Shown here piece after piece: positions 15,257 through 20,400 of a stretch of 20,400 nucleotides of DNA. This DNA comes from an uncultured Collinsella sp. Its GTDB lineage: Bacteria; Actinomycetota; Coriobacteriia; Coriobacteriales; Coriobacteriaceae. Below the pieces are notes generated by a model. The model did not search any database and was not told the origin of the DNA. It was given only the letters and a program-made list of their open reading frames with translations. The position numbers and the translations under genes are program-made. Every line of letters begins with the position of its first letter. Position 1 is the stretch's first letter. The DNA is taken from contig URWQ01000003.1 in assembly GCA_900551635.1 (NCBI GenBank), positions 1 through 20,400 on the forward strand, written 5' to 3'.

Positions 15257-15293
15257 GCGGGCTCAGGGGCATTCAACAAGCCCTTGAGCCCGC
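15257..15293 (-). terminator. Terminator downstream of the HAD phosphatase gene
   Basis: On the minus strand a 14-bp stem (GCGGGCTCAAGGGC pairing with GCCCCTGAGCCCGC, one mismatched or wobble pair) with a 9-nt loop is followed by TTTAGACTTAATT. It lies about 85 nt after the HAD stop and just upstream of gntR. The T-rich tail is moderate, so some readthrough into gntR is possible. Confidence 0.6.
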
Positions 15294-15296
15294 ATT

Positions 15297-15311
15297 AGCA
15301 TAAAGTATGCT
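15297..15311. promoter_or_regulatory. Small palindrome upstream of gntR
   Basis: AGCATA-AAG-TATGCT is a perfect 6-3-6 inverted repeat, 70-85 nt upstream of the gntR start. It may be a GntR autoregulatory site or part of the gntR promoter (minus-strand TATGCT as a poor -10). Its sequence differs from the 23-bp palindrome before the permease. Confidence 0.3.
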
Positions 15312-15376
15312 TGCTGCCGCACCAAAATGTTGGCTATTTACTCATCAGACCCGAAAAACGCGCAACTACCGCACTC

Positions 15377-16036
15377 CTAAGAAAGCGTGAGCAGCTCCGG
15401 CAGCTGGTCGATAATCTTGTCCGCGGCATCCTGGCTAAAGCCAAAGCGTTCCTCGCGCTTGGCAATGACTGTCAGACCGGCTCGCTTGCCAGCGGTGATG
15501 CCAGGCACCGAATCCTCAACGCAGCAGCAGCGATTCGCAGGCAGCCCCAGCAGGTCCAGCGCATGCAGGTAGATGTCGGGCTCGGGCTTGCTCTCATTAA
15601 ACTGCTCGCCGCTCACCACATACTCAAAGGCATCCGACAGCCCGCACGCATTGAGCACTTCATTGATGCTAACCATGGGAGACGAGCTGGCAAGCGCCAC
15701 GCGAACGCCACGGCGCGGCAGCTCTCGAATCGTATCCACGGCGCCTGGGTTAATCAAAGCCTGATAGTCGCGCGGACGCTTATGCGCCCATTCGTCCCAA
15801 CGGGCCAACGCTTCCTCACCAGTAAAATGCCCCTTACCGGCGCGCTCAAACCAATCGACCAGCATATGCAGGAAGAACTGATGCGAGGTACCGACCTGCC
15901 CATTCAACTCCTCTTGAGTCAGATTAAGCCCAAGTTCCTTGGCAAACGCGGCAGTCTCGCCCAGGTAGTAATACTCGGTATCGACAATCACGCCGTCCAT
16001 GTCAAAGATAACGGCGTCGAACGGAAATGCGGACAC
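15377..16036 (-). CDS. HAD-superfamily hydrolase, beta-phosphoglucomutase-like
   Basis: The 219-aa protein has HAD motif I FDMDGVIVDTE (nucleophile D12, acid/base D14), motif II LASSSPM, the motif III lysine in ESKPEPDIYL and motif IV CVEDSVPG. An alpha-helical cap lies between I and II, as in beta-phosphoglucomutase-like and phosphosugar phosphatase subfamilies. The frame stays open upstream to 16084, but that part lies in the terminator hairpin of the next gene. I chose the GTG at 16036 because GGGAGGG sits about 4-5 nt before it, which gives the usual family length. Predicted substrates are phosphosugars. It may act on products of the neighbouring catabolic pathway, but its own terminator separates it from gntR. 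Confidence 0.86.
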   Translation of the reverse strand: MSAFPFDAVIFDMDGVIVDTEYYYLGETAAFAKELGLNLTQEELNGQVGTSHQFFLHMLVDWFERAGKGHFTGEEALARWDEWAHKRPRDYQALINPGAVDTIRELPRRGVRVALASSSPMVSINEVLNACGLSDAFEYVVSGEQFNESKPEPDIYLHALDLLGLPANRCCCVEDSVPGITAGKRAGLTVIAKREERFGFSQDAADKIIDQLPELLTLS

Positions 16037-16049
16037 GGCACCCTCCCTA

Positions 16050-16077
16050 ACAAAAGGGCGCCTGTAAGCAGGCGCCC
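16050..16077 (-). terminator. Rho-independent terminator of the Cof-type phosphatase gene
   Basis: On the minus strand a perfect 9-bp stem GGGCGCCTG/CAGGCGCCC with a 4-nt loop is followed by TTTTGTT. It begins about 23 nt after the stop codon of the Cof-type gene and ends just before the ribosome binding site of the HAD gene. Confidence 0.85.
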
Positions 16078-16099
16078 GAACCATGCATTATCGGCGATT

Positions 16100-16942
16100 C
16101 TAACCCAGCAGCTTATCCAGCGCCACCGCAATACCGTCTTCGTTGTTATTGGCGGTCACCATCTGGGCCACAGCCTTGACCTCGTCGACGGCGTTACCCA
16201 TGGCAACACCGGTACCCGCCCACTCAATCATGGACTTGTCGTTCTGGCCGTCGCCAAACGATACGACCTCGCTGGCATCGATGCCGAGCTTGGGCAGGGC
16301 ACCCTCAAGCGCACGGGCCTTGTCGATACCGGGCGCCGTGTACTCAAAGTACCAGTCAGCCGTAAACATGCCCGAAAGCGTCTGCTTAAAGGGCGCATAC
16401 ATCTCCTCGTAATGCGCCTGCAGGTATGCCGGGTCGCCTGCCGTCAGCAGCTTGTCTACGGGATAAGTGTCCACGACCTCATGCAAGCTCTCGACCTCGC
16501 GGATCTTAAGGTCGCAGGCATCGCGCTCGTATTTGACGATGTTTTTCTGCGAGCCATCCGGCAGCGTAATCATGCAGTGATACGAGTCCTCGACATGCAA
16601 GTCGCGACCGAGCGAGATCATGGGAATCACATCATAGTTTTGCAGATGATCAATCAGACGGTGCAGCTCGTCGGCAGGCATAGCCTGATCGAACAGCACT
16701 TCGTCGGTCTGAGCGTCGACCACATGTGCGCCATTGAAAGCGACTAGCAGACCGTCATGGTTTTGAAGGTCGAGCTCCTGCGCCAAGGCGTGCAGCCCCC
16801 ATGCGGGACGACCCGAAGCCAAGATGAGCTTAATGCCCGACTCCTGCGCCACGAGCAGCTTCTCGCGCGTACGCGGGCTAATCACCTTCTGATCGTTGGT
16901 AAGCGTACCGTCAATATCCATCGCGATGGCTTTGATTGCCAT
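16100..16942 (-). CDS. Cof-type HAD-IIB family phosphatase
   Basis: The 280-aa protein is a HAD hydrolase of the Cof/YbiV/YidA class. Motif I MDIDGTLTND carries D9 and D11, motif II is LASGRP (S43), K208 lies in PGIDKARAL, and motif IV GDGQNDKSM carries D231 and D235, with the large IIB cap between motifs II and III. Such enzymes dephosphorylate sugar phosphates, FMN, PLP and similar small phosphates with broad specificity. AAGGAGGCACAT stands directly before the ATG, a strong ribosome binding site. It has its own terminator, and the T-rich GATAAGATAGT sequence about 25-35 nt upstream may hold its -10 box. It is divergent from the unknown-protein/clpP/virD4 group. Confidence 0.9.
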   Translation of the reverse strand: MAIKAIAMDIDGTLTNDQKVISPRTREKLLVAQESGIKLILASGRPAWGLHALAQELDLQNHDGLLVAFNGAHVVDAQTDEVLFDQAMPADELHRLIDHLQNYDVIPMISLGRDLHVEDSYHCMITLPDGSQKNIVKYERDACDLKIREVESLHEVVDTYPVDKLLTAGDPAYLQAHYEEMYAPFKQTLSGMFTADWYFEYTAPGIDKARALEGALPKLGIDASEVVSFGDGQNDKSMIEWAGTGVAMGNAVDEVKAVAQMVTANNNEDGIAVALDKLLG

Positions 16943-17060
16943 ATGTGCCTCCTTGCATCGTTTTTATCGCGCACTATCTTATCCGAGCCGGGGCACGTTC
17001 GCACAGCGCGCGTATGACGGTTGCAAAACCACCCCATTTGAAACAAAGGCAAAAAAGTAC

Positions 17061-17087
17061 TTGCAAAGACGCGTTCCGACATATAAG
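17061..17087 (+). promoter_or_regulatory. Possible promoter of the unknown-protein/clpP/virD4 group
   Basis: TTGCAA (17061-17066) and TATAAG (17082-17087) are a -35/-10-like pair with a short 15-nt spacer. If used, the transcript would have a leader of about 340 nt. The spacer is below optimum, so a regulator may be needed or the match may be chance. Confidence 0.3.
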
Positions 17088-17219
17088 TTGATAAAAGACC
17101 GCCGTTGCGGTTTTAAGTAGATCGAGCATATGAAGTTTGAGTTTTAGCGTGTAAGAGAAGGAAGATCGGCAAAGTACAACCCCAAACGCAATGACAACTT
17201 AATGAGGTAACTGCCACAT

Positions 17220-17314
17220 GTGAGGCACCCAGGGCATTGCTGTCTCGATTTTGAGCACGATGCCTTCCGCCTTGCATGGGCCGTTCCATCCCGCCCCTGC
17301 AGCAACTGCCTCAC
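17220..17314. repeat. Long-range inverted repeat in the leader
   Basis: GTGAGGCA (17220-17227) is the exact reverse complement of TGCCTCAC (17307-17314). Inside them GCTG (17239-17242) can pair with CAGC (17300-17303), and a smaller CTC-N6-GAG hairpin lies between. The region could fold as a structured leader RNA or act as paired binding sites in DNA. Confidence 0.4.
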
Positions 17315-17351
17315 GGGCTCATTGAAAACCGCATAGCACCCCAACGTCAGC

Positions 17352-17415
17352 ACATCACCCACGGCAAGCACATCACTCACGACAACCAACACATCAACAA
17401 ACAGCACGAACATCA
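17352..17415 (+). repeat. Four direct ACATCA repeats spaced 18-21 nt
   Basis: ACATCA occurs at 17352, 17370, 17391 and 17410, giving spacings of 18, 21 and 19 nt, about two DNA turns. The first two share the longer unit CACATCAC. The surrounding sequence is C/A-rich and poor in G. The last copy ends about 17 nt before the start codon at 17432. It may be an iteron-like protein-binding array or an unstructured translation-enhancing leader. Confidence 0.45.
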
Positions 17416-17431
17416 ACCGATTGGAGAAGCT

Positions 17432-18322
17432 ATGACAAACCGCCACGCTGAAGACGGCGATAAGAAAAGCATTCTGGATGCCCGCATTGAGCGAGCATAT
17501 GCAAACGAATATGACGCCGCCTTTGCCGCCGCGACCATCAAGAACTACGCGTCGCTACCGCTCGCGACGATCTTGGCCGACCACCCTCAACTGCTGAAGC
17601 GCTGCACAAAGATCATGGGCGACCCCGACATTCGCAAGCTGACAGACCCCTATGCCCCAAAACGCGATAAAGATTCGTACGTTCTTACCGTAGGCTGCCT
17701 AGCCCATATGCTTACGGCGCTCGACACGAAACTCAAGCTCGAATGGGAACCCGACGAGCGTCATGAACTCGAAAGCAAGCGGAACACCCTGCGCACCGCA
17801 CTGTTCCTTCCGTTGGACGGCCTCAAGCGCTGCAACGTCGAGCTCAATACACAGGCGCGGCAAAAGCCCGGAACCACGGGGCAGAAAACTCCAAGACCCC
17901 ATGCGGCCATCGTCGACCGCAACCGATATAACCGCATGACCGCGCATTTTTCTGCCGAGGGAACAGCCATAAGGACGCTAATCGACCTGCTGTGCCTCCT
18001 GAGCATCAACGAGCTATTTGAGGGCTATCTCGCCCTTGTTCCCGCGACGGCACCCAAGTCGGTAGCAAAGATCATCGAGACCTGCAGACGCCAGTTTGAG
18101 CGCCATCGCAATGGCAGCGAGATGAACGCCAGCATCGCGCAGTACTACGCGGCTCATTACAAAAATGACGGATGTGCCCCTGTCGAGCATCAGCTGCGGC
18201 TCGCCTACACCACGCCCGCCGCAACGCTCTATCGCTTTGGAGCCCTTGGCGCTTGCGAGCCGCACGAACAGGCAGTCTGCCCCACAACCGAGCTCGATCT
18301 CAGGCTCGGACGAACCCTGTAG
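17432..18322 (+). CDS. Unknown protein, first gene of the ClpP/VirD4 group
   Basis: The 296-aa protein starts at an ATG with GGAGAAGCT directly upstream. I do not recognise the family. It is predicted soluble and mostly helical, without signal peptide or membrane segment. The N-terminal third is charged and alanine-rich (ARIERAYANEYDAAFAAATIKNY); the middle has a basic stretch (DRNRYNRM, preceded by ARQKPGTTGQKTPRP); a leucine-rich helix pair around TLIDLLCLLSINELFEGYLAL lies near residues 180-205. The C-terminus is enriched in short polar segments. The basic linker would fit a nucleic-acid-binding or adaptor role, but that is a guess. It is followed by clpP after 63 nt in the same direction, so it likely shares a transcript with it and virD4. 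It could be an adaptor, regulator or mobile-element protein. Confidence 0.75.
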   Translation: MTNRHAEDGDKKSILDARIERAYANEYDAAFAAATIKNYASLPLATILADHPQLLKRCTKIMGDPDIRKLTDPYAPKRDKDSYVLTVGCLAHMLTALDTKLKLEWEPDERHELESKRNTLRTALFLPLDGLKRCNVELNTQARQKPGTTGQKTPRPHAAIVDRNRYNRMTAHFSAEGTAIRTLIDLLCLLSINELFEGYLALVPATAPKSVAKIIETCRRQFERHRNGSEMNASIAQYYAAHYKNDGCAPVEHQLRLAYTTPAATLYRFGALGACEPHEQAVCPTTELDLRLGRTL

Positions 18323-18343
18323 CCCGCCAGCCCCTCCGCGGGC
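18322..18343 (+). other. Short intercistronic hairpin after the unknown gene
   Basis: GCCCGC (18322-18327, beginning on the last base of the stop codon) and GCGGGC (18338-18343) form a 6-bp stem with a 10-nt loop. No T-tract follows, and a C/A-rich unstructured stretch leads to the clpP ribosome binding site. It may be a weak attenuator or message-stability element rather than a full terminator. Confidence 0.35.
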
Positions 18344-18385
18344 AACAATCCTATTCCACAACACAACCAACAGAAAGGAGTCCTC

Positions 18386-19003
18386 ATGGACACCAATCAT
18401 TCCCCCATCATCAGCCCCCTCACCATGCGTGAATCCGCCCGAGGTATCACGCTCACCAGCATTTACGATGAGATGCTCGCCCGTCGCGAGCTCTCCGTCA
18501 TGGGAAACATCGAAACCCCGATGGCCCACGACCTATGCCAGCAGATCCGCCTGCTCGATGCCACCGACCCCAGCCGCCCCATCACCATATTTGTCGCCAG
18601 CGCCGGCGGAAGCGTGCGATCGGGTCTTGCGATCTATGACGCCATGCGCCTCGCATCGTGCCCCATCCGCACCGTCTGCCTGGAATTCGCCGCGTCCATG
18701 GACGCCGTGATTTTTATGGGCGGCGACGATCGCCGTATGGCGCCCCATGCAGAGCTCATGATTCACGACCCGCTGATCCCCCAGGGGGCAGGCGGCTCGG
18801 CACTTGCGCTGCAGGAAACCAGCCGGCGTCTCATGCAGACCCGCAAGACCCTCACGCAAATCCTCTCGGACCGCAGCGGCCTCACGCCCAAGCGCATCCA
18901 GTCCCTCACTGCAAAAGACACCTACCTTTCGGCCGAGCGCGCCGTCGAGCTCGGCTTTGCCCACGAAATCCTCTCGACCACCAAGGAGGTCGCCCATGTC
19001 TAA
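18386..19003 (+). CDS. ClpP-like serine protease (S14 family)
   Basis: The 205-aa protein has the ClpP fold with an intact triad: S104 in FAASMDA, H127 in LMIHDPL and D178 in AKDTYLSAERAVELG. The oxyanion-hole motif SAGGSVRSGLAIYDAM at about 72-87 replaces the usual SPGGSV. ClpP normally forms a 14-mer chamber fed by ClpX or ClpA/C. Departures from housekeeping ClpP include EFAASMDA instead of GQAASMGA, a missing aspartate in the terminal GLID (GFAH here), and a longer polar N-terminus. I would not call this the housekeeping clpP, because no ClpX is adjacent and the context is a VirD4-like ATPase. AAAGGAG precedes the ATG. Its TAA overlaps the start of virD4 by 8 nt, so the two are translationally coupled. 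It may process a partner protein of the module. Confidence 0.86.
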   Translation: MDTNHSPIISPLTMRESARGITLTSIYDEMLARRELSVMGNIETPMAHDLCQQIRLLDATDPSRPITIFVASAGGSVRSGLAIYDAMRLASCPIRTVCLEFAASMDAVIFMGGDDRRMAPHAELMIHDPLIPQGAGGSALALQETSRRLMQTRKTLTQILSDRSGLTPKRIQSLTAKDTYLSAERAVELGFAHEILSTTKEVAHV

Positions 19004-20276
19004 CCTCACCAGCCGCCTCGCCGCATCTGAGTCCGCATCGTCAACCATCCTCGCCAAGGATCGAACGCTTTCCTGCGACACCCGCCAAACGGGACTCAAC
19101 AACAACGCACTTGTGATCGGCCCCTCGGGAGCCGGCAAGACCCGAAACGTCCTCAAGCCCAACCTGCTGCAAATGAACGCAAGCTACATCGTGCTCGACA
19201 CCAAAGGCACGCTCTGTCGCGAAGTGGGACCCGTGCTGGCAGCCCACGGTTACCGCGTGCAATGTCTCAACTTCGCCGACCTCAACACCGTCCCGGCCCT
19301 TGCGCCCGGCATCGAGCGCTGCGGTTACAACCCCCTGAGGCACATTCGCCGCAAGGCGGACGGCAGGCCCAACCAGCAGGACATCCTCTCGGTGGCAAAG
19401 GCCATCTGCCCCATCGAGGACAACAACCAGCCTTTTTGGGATCATGCGGCGGCAAACCTGCTGTCGTGTCTTATCGCCTACGTCACCGAACAGCTACCCG
19501 CCGACGAGCAGACGATCAGCTCGGTCATCAAGCTGATCGAGCACCTGCAGGACGGTACCACGGGTCGATTGTTTGACGACCTGATCACGACCGACCCCCA
19601 AAGCTATGCCCTCTCGCTATGGCGGCGCTACGCCATTACGCAAAATGCCGAGCGCATGCACGCGAGCATCGTCGGCATCCTTGCCGAAAAGGTCATGTGT
19701 CTGGGATTCGACGGTGCGGCACAGCTCTATCGTGAGTGCCATCAGGTGAACTTCGCTTCCATGGGACACACCCCCTGCGCCCTGTTTGTAACCGTGAGCG
19801 ATATTGACCGCAATCTCGATCCGCTGACCGGCCTCTTTATTTCGCAGGCGTTTATGGGCCTCATTCGTGAGGCCGATAGGCAGCCCGACGGCAGCCTGCC
19901 CGTGCCCGTGCGCTTTATGCTCGATGACTTCGCAAATCTGCAGATCCCCCAGATCGACAACGTGCTCTCGATTATCCGAAGCCGCAACATCTGGGCAACG
20001 CTGCTGCTGCAGTCGACCAACCAGCTCGATGCGCTCTATGGCGAGGCACGCGCACGCTCCATCATGGGCAACTGCGACACGCATCTGGTGCTGGCGTTCC
20101 AGGATCCCGAGAGTGCCCGGGTGTTTTCCGACCGCGCCGACGCGCTGCCCAGCACGCTCATGGCGACGCCGATTGATCGCTCGTGGCTCTTTGTACGCGG
20201 TCGCACTCCCGAACAGGTCGAGCGCTTTAGGCTCGAAGACCATCCGTTCTACGGGGAGCTGCCCGAGGCGCAGTGA
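18996..20276 (+). CDS. VirD4/TraG-like conjugative coupling-type ATPase lacking membrane segments
   Basis: The 426-aa protein is a P-loop ATPase of the VirD4/TraG/TraD class. Walker A GPSGAGKT is at 42-49, SYIVLDTKGTLCREV follows at about 63-77, the NPLRHIR block at about 112-118 corresponds to the NPL(D) motif of TraG proteins, and Walker B MLDDFANL at 308-315 has aspartate in place of the usual LDEF glutamate. The C-terminus carries ATLLLQSTNQLDALYG and the NCDTHLVLAF motif, both typical. Normal coupling proteins have two N-terminal membrane helices; here the ATPase begins within 40 residues and no membrane segment is visible. AGGAGG overlaps the clpP end, and its ATG overlaps the clpP stop. 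It could move DNA or protein, or serve a non-secretion role with the ClpP-like partner. Confidence 0.85.
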   Translation: MSNLTSRLAASESASSTILAKDRTLSCDTRQTGLNNNALVIGPSGAGKTRNVLKPNLLQMNASYIVLDTKGTLCREVGPVLAAHGYRVQCLNFADLNTVPALAPGIERCGYNPLRHIRRKADGRPNQQDILSVAKAICPIEDNNQPFWDHAAANLLSCLIAYVTEQLPADEQTISSVIKLIEHLQDGTTGRLFDDLITTDPQSYALSLWRRYAITQNAERMHASIVGILAEKVMCLGFDGAAQLYRECHQVNFASMGHTPCALFVTVSDIDRNLDPLTGLFISQAFMGLIREADRQPDGSLPVPVRFMLDDFANLQIPQIDNVLSIIRSRNIWATLLLQSTNQLDALYGEARARSIMGNCDTHLVLAFQDPESARVFSDRADALPSTLMATPIDRSWLFVRGRTPEQVERFRLEDHPFYGELPEAQ

Positions 20277-20280
20277 GGCC

Positions 20281-20400
20281 ATGCGGAGGCCGAGATCTAG
20301 GCGCAGGGTTCTCGCAGCGCGCGTCGCCCCGGCGATGTTCCACAAAGGCCGTGCGCCCCGGGACCACGGCAAAGCAAAGGGGCCCGTATCCTATCGGATA
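20281..20400 (+). CDS. Possible start of a further ORF, cut by the window edge
   Basis: An ATG 4 nt after the virD4 stop opens a frame that has no stop through 40 codons to the window end. Its start is very basic (MRRPRSRRRVLAARVAP). GAGG stands close upstream, a weak ribosome binding site. The short spacing fits an operon, but the length seen is too small to call it a gene firmly, and I recognise no family. Confidence 0.3.
   Translation, partial: MRRPRSRRRVLAARVAPAMFHKGRAPRDHGKAKGPVSYRI

Larger units (their letters stand above)
16943..17431. other. 489-nt divergent intergenic region with repeats and a probable promoter
   Basis: No convincing gene is seen here. The left end holds the upstream region of the Cof-type gene. 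From 17061 there is a possible plus-strand promoter and a small ACCGC-CGTT-GCGGT hairpin followed by TTTT (17098-17114). A long-range inverted repeat follows, then a G-poor, C/A-rich leader with repeated ACATCA units before the start of the next gene. One frame is open from 17276, but its first 52 codons are low-complexity His/Asn/Gln-rich translations of the repeats and lack a ribosome binding site, so I treat them as non-coding. Confidence 0.6.

Noticed and set aside
16037..16084. Extended start of the HAD phosphatase gene
   Set aside because: The extension lies inside the terminator hairpin of the upstream gene; the GTG at 16036 has a strong ribosome binding site and gives the family length.
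15311..16747. Plus-strand open frame of 478 codons
   Set aside because: It lies opposite two clear HAD phosphatase genes with complete motifs and crosses a strong minus-strand terminator. It has no recognisable domain or ribosome binding site.
17352..17415. Possible CRISPR array
   Set aside because: The repeated unit is only 6-8 bases with spacings of 18-21, far from CRISPR repeat and spacer lengths, and no cas genes are present.
17276..17431. N-terminal extension of the unknown protein through the ACATCA repeats
   Set aside because: The translation is low-complexity His/Asn/Gln-rich, the upstream ATG has no ribosome binding site, and the ATG at 17432 has a good one.
18386..19003. Housekeeping clpP or phage prohead protease
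   Set aside because: There is no clpX neighbour and the active-site surroundings are divergent, which argues against housekeeping ClpP. No portal, capsid or terminase genes are seen, which argues against a phage protease within this window.

Overview
The window looks like a stretch of chromosome from a moderately GC-rich bacterium with strong AGGAGG-type ribosome binding sites. My impression is a gut Coriobacteriia actinobacterium such as Collinsella. That assignment is an inference from gene content and style, because no rRNA or other taxonomic marker is present.

Layout. (1) 1-3746, mostly housekeeping: the 5' part of ettA (minus strand, running off the left edge); an sdpR-sdpI autorepressor/immunity operon with its own promoter, operator and terminator; and, divergently, a tcdA-tatD pair. 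(2) 3826-14264, ten co-directional minus-strand genes with gaps mostly of 1-62 nt. In order of transcription they are a YfcC/DcuC-type permease, a YtcJ-like amidohydrolase, an FrlC-like epimerase, an FrlB-like fructosamine-6-phosphate deglycase, two FrlD-like PfkB kinases, an amidohydrolase-2 family protein, YjbQ, a BtpA/SgcQ TIM barrel and an FGGY kinase. A GntR/UTRA regulator (14483-15226) sits upstream in the same orientation. (3) 15377-16942: two HAD phosphatases, each with a terminator behind it. (4) 16943-20400, plus strand: a 489-nt intergenic region with repeats, then an unrecognised 296-aa protein, a ClpP-like serine protease, a VirD4/TraG-like ATPase translationally coupled to it, and possibly the start of another ORF.

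How the genes may work together. The permease, FrlC-, FrlB- and FrlD-like proteins and the GntR regulator match the functional set of the E. coli fructoselysine (frlABCDR) pathway. The natural reading is import of a glycated amine or peptide (Amadori-type compound), epimerisation, phosphorylation of the sugar, and deglycation to sugar phosphate plus free amine. The permease is of a different family from FrlA. The locus also carries a second kinase, two amidohydrolases that both lack part of the usual metal-binding HxH, and a YjbQ-BtpA-FGGY module. I therefore infer a related but not identical substrate, perhaps amide- or peptide-linked.

The right-hand module is the least explained part of the window. 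It combines a canonical-triad ClpP-like protease with a VirD4-like ATPase that has no N-terminal membrane segments, behind a repeat-rich leader. It may be part of an integrated conjugative element or a stand-alone system; the flanking sequence needed to decide lies outside the window.
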